This document shows positions 24,201 to 35,475 of a stretch of DNA of 64,000 nucleotides, piece by piece. Numbering within the stretch: position 1 is the first letter of the stretch; each line of letters opens with the position of its first letter. This DNA is from Piliocolobus tephrosceles (taxonomy: Eukaryota > Chordata > Mammalia > Primates > Cercopithecidae). Both the position numbers and the translations under genes were made by a program. The stretch is from assembly GCF_002776525.5 (NCBI RefSeq), contig NC_045436.1:162254830-162318829 (forward strand). The letters are read 5' to 3'. The notes beneath the pieces were generated by a model. The model had not been told where the DNA came from. It made no database searches and saw only the letters and a list, made by a program, of their open reading frames with translations.

Positions 24201-24560
24201 CCAATCCACTATGTCAAGTATTTTCTGAGATTAACCAATCAATCAATAGTGTTATGCAGGCTCTGGTGTTAGTAAGCTCAATACAGGGAGAAATCAGGCT
24301 TGCTTTGTTCTTTTCTGTATCCTGAGGACATAGCATGAGTCCAAGCATAGATCAGACAGTCAACAATTGACAAATTAATGGTTGATAAGTGGATGGATTA
24401 CAGGGATACTCTCTTTTATTGATTTTCACCTCTTGGATTTGGAAGAATCTGTGTATCCCTAGTGAAGGTGAGTCTTCATGCCTCAGTTCTTTATTTCTAA
24501 TCCTTATAGGTCACTGATCTGTTCAATGGCAGCTTTAGCTGCAGCCTGTGTTCTGGACCA
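24201..24560. other. No gene or repeat recognised
   Basis: Spacer between L2 and the L1M 5' UTR. A tail such as 'ccaagcatagatcagacagtcaac' may belong to the L2 end. Confidence 0.35.
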
Positions 24561-25140
24561 GTCCTAACTTGGGACAGGAGGTGGATAAAATGCCCATCCT
24601 CTGAGGCCCCCATTCCAAAACCTGGCTCCCAGATGACATTTCTAGACACACACTGGGCCAAAGGGGGACCTGTTACCTTGAAGAGAAGGACTCAGCTTTG
24701 GCAGGATTCATCACCTGCTGACTAAAGAGCCCTTGGACCCTGAATAACCAGTGGTGATACCCAAATAGTACACCGTGGGCTTGGGTTCTGAGACATGTTC
24801 TCTTTGGGTGTGACCCAGCACATTCCCAGCTGTGGTGGCTATGGTGAAAGACTCCTTCTGTTTGAGAAAAGCAGAGGAGGAAGTAAAGATGACTTTGTCT
24901 TGCACCATGGACACCAGATCAGCCACAGTGGGGTAGAGCAACAGGCAGGCTTTTGGGGTCTCTAAGTCTAGGCCTAAGTTCTTGGAGATTTATGCCCTGG
25001 GTTAGAAGGGTGAGCCCTAGGCCTGGTAGCATTCACCACAAGCTGACTGAAGAGCCCTTGGGCTTTAAGTGAATATGGGCAGTGGCCTGGCAGAACCTGC
25101 TTTGGGCCGGTGGTGGTGGTGACCACACCACCGGAGAAAG

Positions 25141-25369
25141 CTTCTTCACTGGAGAAACCTCATCTTCTCCACAGCAGGAGTTCTCAAATGGCCTTGAGTT
25201 GGTATTTGGAGAGCAGTACCAACTCTGGCCTTGTGAAGAGTCATCCATGAGCAATGAAAGTTATTTCTGTGTCAGCTCCTCAGATCAGAGGCAGCTGAGC
25301 ATCCAGGATCCTCATGGTGGGCTCCATGTCACCATGTAGCTGAAGAAGGCTACACTTCTTCACTGGAGA
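25141..25369 (+). repeat. 193-bp templated insertion with 15-bp target-site duplication
   Basis: The insert at 25156-25354 is flanked by perfect copies of 'cttcttcactggaga' at 25141-25155 and 25355-25369. Its sequence is the inverted copy of 23547-23739, plus 7 extra bases 'ggctaca' at the right end. No poly(A) tail is present. It interrupts an L1M 5' UTR repeat unit. The duplication implies a staggered break filled by copied DNA or RNA. Confidence 0.9.
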
Positions 25370-26031
25370 GGCTCTTCTGCCTGTGGAAAGGAGAAGGACG
25401 AGTGGGAAGGGCTTTATATTGTGGTTTGAATGCCAGCTTAGCCACGGGAGAAGAGAATGTCAGGTAAATTTCTAAAGTTTTTGACTTCGATCCCTGGCTC
25501 CTAGGCAACATTTCTGGACCTGCCTAGCGCCTGGAAGAACTCACTGTACTGAAGGAAAAGACACAAACCTAATTGGCTTCACTACCTGCTGCTTGTAGAG
25601 CCCTAGGGCCTTGAGTGAACACAGATGCTAACCGGGTGATGGTTAATAAGAGACAAGAAGGTCATTATATAATGATAAAGTGGTGAATTCTGCAAGAGAA
25701 CAAAACAATTGTAAACATATATGCATTTAACCCTGGAGCTTCTAGACATATACAGCAATATTATTAGAGCGAAAGAGAGCAATAGACCTCAATACAAGCT
25801 GGAGACTTCGACACTCTACTTTCAGCATTGGATAGATCTCCCAGACAGAAACTCAACAGAGACACATCAGACTTAAGCTGCACTGTAGCTAAAAATTAAA
25901 ACCTAAAAATTAAAACAATTGAACCCATGGACATAGAGAGTAGAAACATGGTTACCAGAGGCTGGGAAGGGTAGTGGGGATAGATAGGTGTGGGAGTGAG
26001 CTGGACATAGTTAATGAGTATAAAAAATAGA

Positions 26032-26644
26032 AAGAATGAATAAGCAATAAAGAATTGTAATTTCTTCAGAACTTGGCTTCTGGACTGGGGGGTTCTAGCA
26101 AAGGAAAGGTCTTTGCTGCCAGCACTATGCCTTTGTCTATTCTCTGGGTGAGTCCCCAGTTGCACAGAGTGGGGATTTTCCTGGATACAGGCATGAGGCT
26201 ATTTTTATGATGTTAGTGATGGGTGCCATATCTACACATTCAACAAAATGTCTGTTGGAGAGCTGCTGCGTCCATTTTTTGCTCATAAACATGAAACTCA
26301 AGACGATCAGAGCTTCCTGAGTATCTTTCCTGTGATCGATCCAGACAGTGCCAGTCCCCCAATTTATTCTGGGGAAGGTAAATAAACCTTTGAACATAAT
26401 CATCGATAGGAAGTTTCTGTGTGCCCATAGCCAGACTAAGAACTTTTCTGCCAGATACACAAAAGTACAGAGGGATCGAAGGGAAAGATCAGTCATTTTG
26501 TAAGCCATGAACACAAAGTAAATATATTAATTAGCGAAAAATTACATTTTACATATAAACTTTGTCATATTGTTTTCTTTGGGGCTTATGTGTATATTTC
26601 TGTCCAATAAATATTTTGAAATTTTTAAAAAAAGAATGAACAAG
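26032..26644 (+). pseudogene. 5'-truncated processed retrocopy of a SPRY/B30.2-domain gene
   Basis: The insert lies between 'aagaatgaataag' (26032-26044) and 'aagaatgaacaag' (26632-26644), a 13-bp duplication with one mismatch, inside an L1MA 3' UTR. It ends with 'aataaa' about 15 bp before a short A-tail. Forward frames encode, with frameshifts and stops, SILWVSPQLHRVGIFLD, VSDGCHIYTFNKM and FLSIFPVIDP. VGIFLD is a hallmark of SPRY domains, and the whole suggests the C-terminus of a TRIM or RFPL-like protein plus a 3' UTR. The parent gene is not identified. The 125-codon minus-strand frame over it is antisense noise. Confidence 0.75.
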
Positions 26645-26885
26645 ACCTAGTATTTGATAGCACATCAGGGTGATTATGGTCAATAATAATTTAATTATAC
26701 ATTTAGAAATTACTAAAAGTGTATAATCGGATTTTCTGTAACAAAAAGGATAAATGCTTAAGGGGATGGATACCAGGTGTTAAATCTACGATGTGACTAT
26801 TGTGCATTGCATGCCCATATCAAAATATTTTATGTACCCCATAAATATACATACCAACTGTGTACCCCCCAAAAATAAAAATAAA

Positions 26886-27184
26886 GGCCGGGTGTGGTGG
26901 CTCATGCCTGTAATCCCAGCCCTTTGGGAGGCTGAGGCAGGCAGATCACGAGGTTAGGAGATAGAGACCATGCTGGCTAAGATGGTGAAATCCTGTCTCT
27001 ACTAAAAATACAAAAAAAATTAGCCAGGCATGGTGGCGGGCACCTGTAGTCCCAGCTACTTGGGAGGCTGAGTCAGGTGAATGTGTGGACTCAGGAGGTG
27101 GAGCTTGCAGTGAGCCGAGATCACACCACTGCACTCCAACCTGGGCGACAGAGCAAGACTCCATCTCAAAAAAAGAAAAAAATC
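26886..27184 (+). mobile_element. AluY-lineage element
   Basis: Full-length Alu inserted at the A-rich 3' end of the L1MA. 'gatcacgaggttagg', 'gctggctaagatgg', 'ggtggcgggcacctgtag' and 'ggagcttgcagtgagccg' are AluY-type variants. CpG decay is substantial. Confidence 0.9.
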
Positions 27185-27189
27185 AAAAA

Positions 27190-27870
27190 TAGTAAAAGAA
27201 AACTTAAAAAATGCCCATTCTCTTATTCATGAATTTCTTATAATGTTGTTTTTCCTAATAAGGGCTCTAAAGCCTTTGGTGCTGTTTGCTGGAATCTCAA
27301 GTATATCCTTTCAGGATATTCCATTATGATAAAGGAAACCCAGTGCACTTAATTCAAGCCTAAGCTGCTGTGGTATGTTGCAATTACTGAAACATATTTA
27401 AGTATCTAGCCTAGTCCTTGGCATATGGCAGGGACTCATTAACTGGTAGTCATCATTATCAACATGATTACTGACTATTAGTCAATGTTACAGTCACTTG
27501 GGCAGGCTTCCCCTCTCCCTGTGAGTTCCATGACCACTTCTTACATCTCCACGACATTCTTTCAAACAGGTCTAGAATTTTTTACTCTGACCCTAGTCCA
27601 TAAACTAAGGCTTTTCTCTCCTTGCCTGTTTTTTTCTGATGCTGCTGTCATGCTTCTCAGCAAATAAGTACACTGTATTTGTGCTAGAATCTCACTTATT
27701 GAGACTCAGTACATCTGATGAAAACCCACAGCTACTTTTTGAATCCCTCTCTTAGCAGAATCATTTAAACTGATATTAGAGATCATTATAACTCTTGAAT
27801 ATGATTGCTATATCCCCCAGTCTGAAATACTAATATTAGAGTCATTGTATCTGAGCATCTCTAATCTCTA
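27190..27870. other. No gene; possible short MIR/L2 piece
   Basis: 'agtccttggcatatggcagggactc' at about 27414 resembles a MIR or L2 end. The rest is unassigned. Confidence 0.35.
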
Positions 27871-28070
27871 ATAGTTAAGAGTCTGGAGATTAATTAGAGT
27901 CAGACACACAAGTTTTGAACAATGTCTCCTTTACTTAGAAGTTCTGAAAATTTGGAAAAATTATTGAATTCTTAAGCTTCTCTTTCCCCTTCTATAAGAT
28001 TGAAATCACTAAAAGTACCTGACTCCTAGGGCTACTGTAAAGATGAAGTGAGATGAAATGAAATTAAAAG
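27871..28070 (+). mobile_element. MIR SINE
   Basis: Sense MIR order is visible: 'taatagttaagagtctggag', then 'cttctctttccccttctataagattg', then 'gggctactgtaaagatgaa'. Diverged but collinear. Confidence 0.65.
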
Positions 28071-28439
28071 ACTATTAGCAAGCCTGGTCTCCTCCCAAGT
28101 CTGTCTGCCTACCTGTGACTGCCATGTTTTACTCGGTCTTAACCTCTATCCCAAGACTGTGCTACATGTGTCTGGCTCAAGCACTGCCCCTGTATATTAA
28201 CTGAAAGCACACATACATTATTCATCTCCTGGGACTTTGGGACTTGGAGATTGAACAGATGCCAATATTTTAAGCACATTTTGAATGCATTCATTTGTAT
28301 AATCACAGTAGCAAATATTCTTTTTGTAATTCTGTTATTTCCTGGGAAATCTTTCACATGAACTGGACTATTGAGTTTTCAGAAAAAAGGAAACCAACTT
28401 AAAAAAATAAACAATTATAAGTGCAATCATTTTTTTAAA
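28071..28439. other. No gene or repeat recognised
   Basis: AT-rich DNA. A 72-codon minus frame (28139-28357) has no known motif. Confidence 0.35.
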
Positions 28440-31400
28440 GTTTTCTAATTTGACTTCTGCTTCCAGAAGATGAAGTAGACATACTTCCCTCATCATCATG
28501 CTAAATACAACTAAGAATATTTTTACGTATAAATACTGGAATATTTATATGTAGAACAAACATAAGACATTTTTGAAAGATATAAGAGAAGATGGCTGAT
28601 TGGTCAAGATTCTTAGGACCTAAAGAATAACATGGTGATCAGTTACCTGGGTTTTCCTTTTGCCTCATATATCCTGACCTAGAGCTAATGAAGCCGGTGA
28701 ACTAAAAATACCAACTTGCACAGATGTCAAAATTTCCAATTAAAGCCCTAGACAAAGAATTAGAAAGGAACAGCCTAGCAAGACAAAAAAATTTGGAGAA
28801 AACCTGCTCTATTCTAGCTAAAGCTCTGACCCCATCCTACCAGCAAAGGCTGAGTAGGGACCCACTCAAGGCTATTAGCAAAATCCCAGTGCCCCTGCTG
28901 GGCTGGTTTTGAAGGTCATGTAGAAAGCCCAGATTGCAATCCCTGCTGGCCAGTAACGAGCTCCTCATTCACCGTGTTAGTGCATATAATGTGGGAGCCT
29001 GGATTTCTACTCGTGCCTGGCAATAATGTTCTCATTCTCTAGCTGGGTGGTGTCAAGGAGACCTAATGTAGAGTATGATCTTTCACCATCACCCAGTGGT
29101 GACAAGGGCAGCCCCACTGCTGTCAGTGGAGACAAAATGGGAGTCAAATCCCCTACTTCTGTCTAGGAGTAATGAGGAAACTTACCTAACTTCTGTGTCA
29201 ATGAAGGCTGAGTACCAAGCTGAAATTCTACCTCTGTGGTGATGCCTTCCTCTTTCCTGATCAGAGTTACATAAAAGAAAGCCAGCTAAAATAGAAGTTT
29301 TAATAAGATTGAAAATTTTGTGACACAAAAATTTCCAGTTGTCTTTTAAAAATGGTTTGTCATATCAAAAATCAGTAAGATCTCAAACTGAATGAAAAAA
29401 AGACAATCAAAAGATGGCAACACTGACATAACAGAAATGTTAAAATTTTCTGACAAAGATTATAAAGCAGCTATCATAAAACTACTTTAATAAGCAATTA
29501 TGAATACTCAAAACAAACTGAAAAGAGAAAGTCTCAATAGAGAAATGAAAGTTATAAAATAAGTTTATAACTGAAAGATAAAATTTTTAAAATACAGTGG
29601 AGGAGCTCAATAGCAATATGGATAGGGCAGATAATCAGTTGGCTGGAAAATAGAATAATAGAAGCTACCCAGTATGTACAACAAAGAAAAGATAGACTAA
29701 AAAAATGAGGTAATCCTGAGAAACCATGTGACTATCATAAATGATCTGACTTCCATGCCACTGGAGTTCCAGAAGATAAGAAAGAGGACAAGGCTGAAAA
29801 ACTATACCAATAAATAATGACTGAAAGCTTCTCAAATTTGTTCAAAAGACTTTAATCTACAGATTGAAGATGACTGAACACAAATCAGAAAAAGAAAGAA
29901 ATCCAGGCAACAATACATTGTAATTAAACTTTTGGAAACTAAGGGCAAAATATCTTGAGAGTGGCCAGAGAAAAATGACACATTACCTTTAGAAAAATAA
30001 CAGAGAAAAAGCTGGGAAGCTAGATGAATATTTTTCACAGCCTGGAAGAAACTGATTGTCAACCCAGAAATCTATACCCAGCAAAAAGAAATTCTTCAGG
30101 AATGAAGAGGAAGTAAAGATATTCTAAAATGAGAAAATAAAACAAAATGAACGTGTCTAGTCTCAGACCTATTCTAAATTAATGGCTAGAGAACACTTCT
30201 TTAAACATTAAGAAACTGTAAAATAAGAAACTCTTTAAGATCAGTGAAGAGGAGAGAATAAGGTAAGAAAAATTTATAATAGCAATTCCTTCTTCTCAAG
30301 CTTTCTAATTTTTTTGATAGTTGAAGCAAAAATTATAACAGTGTAAAATGTGGCTATAAATATATGCAGAGGAAATATTTAAGACAACTATATTATAACT
30401 GGGGAGGGCAGAGAGAACTAAAGAGAGATATAATTATTATAATTTTTTGAATAATAAAATAATGTCACCAGTAGACTGTGATAGAACACTATACACACAC
30501 ACATACATGCACACACAAGCAAAAACACACACACAATGTAATACATAGAATAACCGCTGAAACAGCTACATAAAGTTTTATATATAGTTTATCTATAGTA
30601 TTTTAATATACACAAAAGCACTTCTTCTAAATCTCAATAGAACTCTGACAAACTTCAAGTGAATCACAGAAAGGCAGGAAAAAGAAAACAAAGAAACGAG
30701 AAGCTGAAAGAACAAACAGCAACTAAAACTGAAATGGAGGGCTTAATGTATTAATAATTACATTAAATATAAATAATGTAGTTACACCAATTAAAAGACA
30801 AAAATTGGCAAAATGATCCAACTATTTAAAAAATAGATATATCATGCAAAGAATTGAAGGAAATCAGAAGTGGCTACACTAATAATAGACAAAGTAGTCT
30901 TCAGTGTATAGAAAATTACTGGAAAGACAGCAGGATCCATGCACTGATAAAAGTTAAAGCCTATGAAAAAGACAGTAATCTTAAATGTGTATGCGCCAAG
31001 CAACACAACAGAGCCACAAAATGCATGAGGCAGAAACTGACAGAACTGAAACAAAAAATAGACATTCATTATTATACTTGGAGACCTCAACACCCCTCTC
31101 TCAAAAATTCATAAGAAAACTAGGCAGAAATTAGTAAGGATACAGAAGAACTCAACAATACCATCAACCAACAGTATTTACTCGATAGTTTTAAAGAAGC
31201 AACAGCAAAATACACTCATTTTCAAGTGCTCATGAATCACATGGTTGTATCCAGGGCCATGAAATAAATCTTGAAAATTTAAACTAACTGAAATTATACA
31301 GAAGGTGTTTGCTTACCACAATGGAATTAAATTAGAAATCAATAAGAGAATTATTGCCGAAAGTCTCCAAACATCTGGAAGCTAAATAGTATATTTGTAA

Positions 31401-31925
31401 ATAATCCATGGGTCAAAAGTTAGTCCCAAGAAAAATTTTAAAAAGAATATTTAATTGAAAGAAAATAAAGCTTATTAAAATATGTTAGACACAGCTAAAG
31501 CAGTGCTAAGAAGAAAATTTATGGAACCAAATTCAAAAATTAGGTAAAAAAAAAGCAGTTTCAAATCAATAATTAAGCTTCCTTATCAAAAACCTAGGGG
31601 AAAAAGGCAAACCAACAACAACAACAAAAACCCTGGCTCCTTTATCAAAAACATACTAAGCAAAACCAGGCAAACAAAAGCCAAAAGCAAAAACAAAACC
31701 AAAAAAAAAAAACCTTAAAAAGGACAAAATAAACCCAAGTAAACAATGCAAGAGAATAATAAACGTAAAAGCAGAAAATATTAAAATATTTCTGCTTTTA
31801 CAGAAATTTTTGAAAATATTAAAACGTAGAAAATTTAGCAAAACCAAGAACCAATTATTTGAAAAGATTAATAAAATTGATAAACATCTAGCAAGACTGA
31901 GAAAAAAAGTGAAAATACACAAACA
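28440..31925 (+). mobile_element. Ancient L1M, 5' half (5' UTR, ORF1, start of ORF2)
   Basis: The 5' UTR starts near 28440 ('tctgcttccagaagatg'; 'agaagatggctgattgg' at about 28588). The ORF1 region runs about 29380-30300 ('aaagcagctatcataaaac', 'gagttccagaagataag', 'tcaacccagaaatctatacccagc'). ORF2 endonuclease sequence follows about 30730-31925 ('ggagacctcaacacccctctc', 'ccaccatcaaccaacag'-like text, 'aataatccatgggtcaaa'). It ends abruptly at about 31925, so the 3' half is missing. Coding frames are destroyed; 30854-31114 is an incidental remnant. Confidence 0.8.
30491..30536. repeat. (CA)n microsatellite within L1M
   Basis: Interrupted 'acacacacaca' units between ORF1 and ORF2 of the L1M. 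Confidence 0.85.
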
Positions 31926-32149
31926 GTATCAGTAATTTGCTCAGGCCTTTCTATGAGAAAGGCTTACTGGCTTGAGTCATCTTTGGAATAAATTGACTGC
32001 ATTTAAAAGACATTTTTCTTTTAAATAGCTGTTTGATGTGTATCTATAAAAAGTTACAAGAGAAATATAATATCTACTTCAAAAAATTCATTGGCAAGAT
32101 TGAAAAGCAAAAATCAGATTTAAAGTAAATTTATTTTTCTTTTTGAATG

Positions 32150-33720
32150 ATCCAATTGCTTGTTTTGAATTTTCTGTGAGATTTGCTACAAGATGCTTCA
32201 ACCTGTGGTCTAGTGATTAAGATTTGCACTATCAGTGCTTTTGCCTGGGGTCAATTCCTGGCCAGGGAACAAGTCCCTTAGAGATATAACCTTGTTTGAC
32301 TCAGGAGAGAAACATTTATGATAGTTAATTGGAGTTATTTGTAAAAATCTTTTTGAATTTATATTTGTGTGACTCTTGACTCTTTGGGGTACCCATTTGA
32401 CTAGTAATCCTTTCCTTACCATGAAAATCTTTTGCTTTTCTGTTTGTCTTACCAACTCTTCATCTCTTCGTTTTTCATTGATTAGGGGCACATTGGTTGT
32501 CAGTCAGCTGTGTGCAGATGACTAACTCAAAGGTTGGAATCCCTGAGGATATGGCTGGATAGAAATGTGTGTTGTACCTCATCTATGCCTACTAACACTT
32601 GCCTTCCTTTAGGCTGTTTTGAGGTCTGGGGCTTCAGTTGTCTGTTCTTCTTTGGAGACTGGCTAAAATCACAAAGGGCTTCTGGGCTTTGGTCTTGTAT
32701 GTGAATATTTGTTTTGGTTTATAGGTCATTGTTCATATACTCCTTTGGTTTATATTCAGAGCATGATAGAAACTTTTTTGTTTGTTTAACCTTCTCTCCC
32801 AAGGTAAACATGGAGCTATATACTCAGAAAGAAAGGAACCAGTAGAGACAAAAACAGACATCTTACTCTGGAAGCTCTTTTTGCCCTGTCTTTCTCATCT
32901 TTGTTCATTAGATTTTTATGTGGTCTTTCTTAGGAGTGGGTAGGAGAGACCCTTGTGACTAGCCACAGACTGGGCCAGAGAGACAGGCCTCCTGCCTCTG
33001 TCCTGAGCCTAATCTCTGAGCAAGTCAGCAGAAGGTTCCTCCCAGGCAGTGGGAAAGATGCTGCCCCGTTTACAGCCCGCTCTAGTCCCTTGGTTCCAGG
33101 GGAAGGCCTGCTGCTTCCAAAGCCCACCCATTCTTACCAGCATCCAAAACTCCTTCTAGGTGCAAATTTCAGGGGAAAAAAGCTGGTAAATGGGAAAGTT
33201 TGCTCTTTGCTTGGCTAAAGTTTGATGATAAAATGTTTTAAGCATTCTATGGTCAAAAGCTGCTTAATTAAAAGCTAAAATCCAGGCTGTAATATTTTTT
33301 AAAGGCCTCTGATTTTTCCCTTTTGAATCCTGTTTCTCCTGTTAGTTACTTTTAAGTCAGCTGGACTTCTTTTTCTTGAACTCCTACTAACTAGATCTTC
33401 ATTGGCCTTTTTGTGAAACTTAAGCTCTCCTGAAACTGGTTACTTTAAGACCCATTCTTGCATTTACTTCTGCTTCTCCTTCCTTTTGCCACCTTTGTCA
33501 GCCCCTAGTTCTTTTATTTGAAGGTTAAGGACTAAAAAATTTCTGAGAGAAAACATCAGAGCCTCGGGTATCACAGGAAGTGATCTAAAGGAGACTTCTA
33601 GTGACCCTGAGACCTACAGAGGAACACACAAAAAATGTGCCACTGACATCTTTACTGGGGATTTCTGCCTTCCTTACAGAGTCTCAAGATACACAGATGG
33701 GCTCATCTCAGGTCTGAAAT
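32150..33720 (+). other. Unidentified region, possibly ERV1-like leader/internal DNA
   Basis: Base composition rises from AT-rich to mixed, with text reminiscent of gammaretrovirus-like leader regions ('ggttgtcagtcagctgtgtg', 'gaccctgagacctacag', 'agacaggcctcctgcctctg'). It starts with a tRNA-like stretch at 32199. No LTR adjoins on the left (an L1M ends at 31925) and no long frame is present. I give this as a possibility, not an assignment. Confidence 0.3.
32199..32271 (+). pseudogene. tRNA-like relic (tRNA-Glu/Asp-like)
   Basis: 'tggtctagtgatta' matches a polymerase III A-box region and 'gggtcaattcctggccaggga' a B-box/T-arm region of eukaryotic tRNA-Glu. The middle 'ttgca ctatcag tgctt' would be an anticodon arm with reading ATC, but its stem mispairs and the acceptor stem does not close. 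It is therefore a pseudogene or a tRNA-derived module of a larger repeat, not a functional tRNA. Confidence 0.5.
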
Positions 33721-34124
33721 TTTGCTCTTTTTTTGTATTGAGCAACCTAATTAATTTGGCTTTGGATGCACACGTGTATGTGTGTTGCATATTGTGTCTA
33801 CATGTTTGTTTCTATACATGCGTTTATATATTATCTACATGGTACCAAATTGACATAGAGATAAAATGAGCATGTATGAACTAAATAATTAAGCCCAAAT
33901 ACATTTCAAAGTTTATTTGACTTAAATAAATCCTTAGGAAATTAGATGAGTTAAAGATTGTTGGTTTAGTAGAAACATTTTATCTTCTGAATTATCAGCA
34001 AAACACCTCAGTAGTTTTTGTTTGGATGGTAACTACCTGTTATACATGTGCTATATAATAATTAATAGAAAAAAAACCAAGATGACTAAACTGTGTCTAA
34101 CATCTGATAAAATTTTTCAAACAT
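33721..34124. other. No gene or repeat recognised
   Basis: AT-rich flank with a short degenerate (TG)n near 33770-33800. Confidence 0.35.
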
Positions 34125-34230
34125 ATGGGAAAACTGGATAGCCACATATAGAAGAATGGGAAAAAGTATTTACAAAATATGCATACAACAGAGGATTAAT
34201 ATCCAGAATCTAAAAGGAACTCAAACAAGC

Positions 34231-34281
34231 CAGAAAAATAAAATAAAATAAAATAAAAATAAAATAAAATAAAATAAAATT
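34231..34281. repeat. (AAAAT)n microsatellite within L1
   Basis: About ten AAAAT units replace the A-rich stretch that normally follows 'ggaactcaaacaa' in L1 ORF2. It is thus an internal expansion, not a tail. Confidence 0.9.
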
Positions 34282-34769
34282 GCATCAATAAGCGGGCAAA
34301 TGACATGAATAGTTTCTTCTCAAAAGAATATACACAATGACCAAGAAATATATGAACAAGAATTCAACATCACTACATCTTCAGATCTAGTCATCAGGGA
34401 AATGCAAATTAAAACTGCAATGAGATAACACCTTACCCCATCCAGAGTGGCCATCGTTAAAACATCAAAAAAAAAAACAATATATGTTGGCATGGATGGT
34501 GAAAAGGGAATGCCTATATAATGTTGGTGGGAATGTAATTAGTACAACCTCTATGGAAAACAGTGTGAATATTTCTCAAAAAACTAAAAATTCATCTACC
34601 ATTCAATCCAGCAATCCAACTACTGGGTATCTACCCCCCAAAAAGGAAGTCTATATACATCTATATATAAATGCCTGCATGTGGATGTTTATCACAGCAC
34701 AATTTACAACTGGAAGGATATGGAACTACCTAAGTTTCCATCAGCCAAAGTGTAGATAAATAAAAAGTG

Positions 34770-35080
34770 GGCCGGGTGTGGTTGCTCACGCCTGTGATCC
34801 CATCACTTTGGGAGGCCAAGGCGAGCGGATCATGAGGTCAAGAGATTGAGACCATCCTGGCCAACATGGTGAAACCTGGTCTCTACTAAAAATATGAAAA
34901 TTAGCTGGGCATGGTGGTGTGCACCTGTAGTTTCAGCTACTTGTGAGGCTGAGGCAGGGGATTCCCTTGAACCCAGGAGGTTGCAGGGAGCCGAGATCAT
35001 ACCACCGCACTCCAGCCTGGTGACAGAGTGAGACTCTGTCTCAAAAAAATAAATAAATAAAGGAAGAAATAAAGAAAACT
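34770..35080 (+). mobile_element. AluS-type element
   Basis: Starts 'ggccgggtgtggttgctc'; 'cctggccaacatggtgaaacc' is the AluS-type variant. A small right-arm deletion removes part of 'gaggtggagg'. The tail is (AAAT)n-rich. It is inserted in an L1, with imperfect flanking A-rich repeats. Confidence 0.9.
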
Positions 35081-35475
35081 TGTTATATAGATACATAGAA
35101 TACTACTCAGCTGTAAGAAAAGAATGAAATATTGTCTTTTGCAGCAACTTGGATAGAGCTAGAGGCCATTGTTCTAAGAGAAGCAACTTAGGAATGGAAA
35201 ACTTGTATGTTCTCACTTATAAGTGAGAGCTAAGATGTGGGTCTGCAAAGGCATGCAGAGTGGCATAGTGGACATTGAAGACTCAAAAGTCAGGAGGGTA
35301 GGAAGGGGCTGAGGGATTAAAAAACTACATATTGGATATGATGTATATAGTACATTGGGTGATTGGTGCACTAAACTCTCAGGCTTCACCATTATACAAT
35401 TCATCCATGTAACCCAAAATCACTTTTACTCAAAATGATTGAAATAAAAAATACATGAAATAAAATAAAGTAAAA

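Larger units (their letters stand above)
24560..26885 (+). mobile_element. Shortened L1M with repetitive 5' UTR, split by later insertions
   Basis: 24560-25648 is an L1M 5' UTR of tandem units. 'agagccctt/agagccct' blocks lie at about 24724, 25048 and 25600; allowing for the later 199-bp insertion plus duplication, the step is about 330 bp. At about 25650 it joins ORF2 endonuclease sequence ('cattatataatgataaagtgg', 'ggagacttcgacactctactttcagc') running to about 25888. It then joins the L1MA/MB 3' UTR ('aacccatggacatagagag', 'ggttaccagaggctggg'), which resumes after a retrocopy at 26645-26885 ('acctagtatttgatagcac', 'atgtaccccataaatatac'). ORF1 and nearly all of ORF2 are missing. Confidence 0.75.
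34125..35475 (+). mobile_element. 5'-truncated L1 3' fragment, interrupted by an Alu
   Basis: L1 ORF2 3' sequence begins at 'gaaaactggatagccacata' and passes 'gttggtgggaatgtaatt', 'ccatgtaacccaaaa' and an A-rich tail near 35450-35475. It is diverged (old L1PA/L1PB or L1MA). A short deletion joins 'atagaagaatg' to 'ggaaaaagtatttac'. The Alu at 34770-35080 separates the ORF2 C-terminal part from its last 400 bp, including the 'tactcagctgtaagaaaag' block. Confidence 0.8.

Noticed and set aside
26137..26514. 125-codon minus-strand frame
   Set aside because: Antisense shadow of the SPRY-domain retrocopy, which has its tail and signals on the plus strand.
32150..33720. A novel retroviral provirus
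   Set aside because: No LTR pair, primer-binding site or gag/pol frame could be shown; kept only as an unidentified region.
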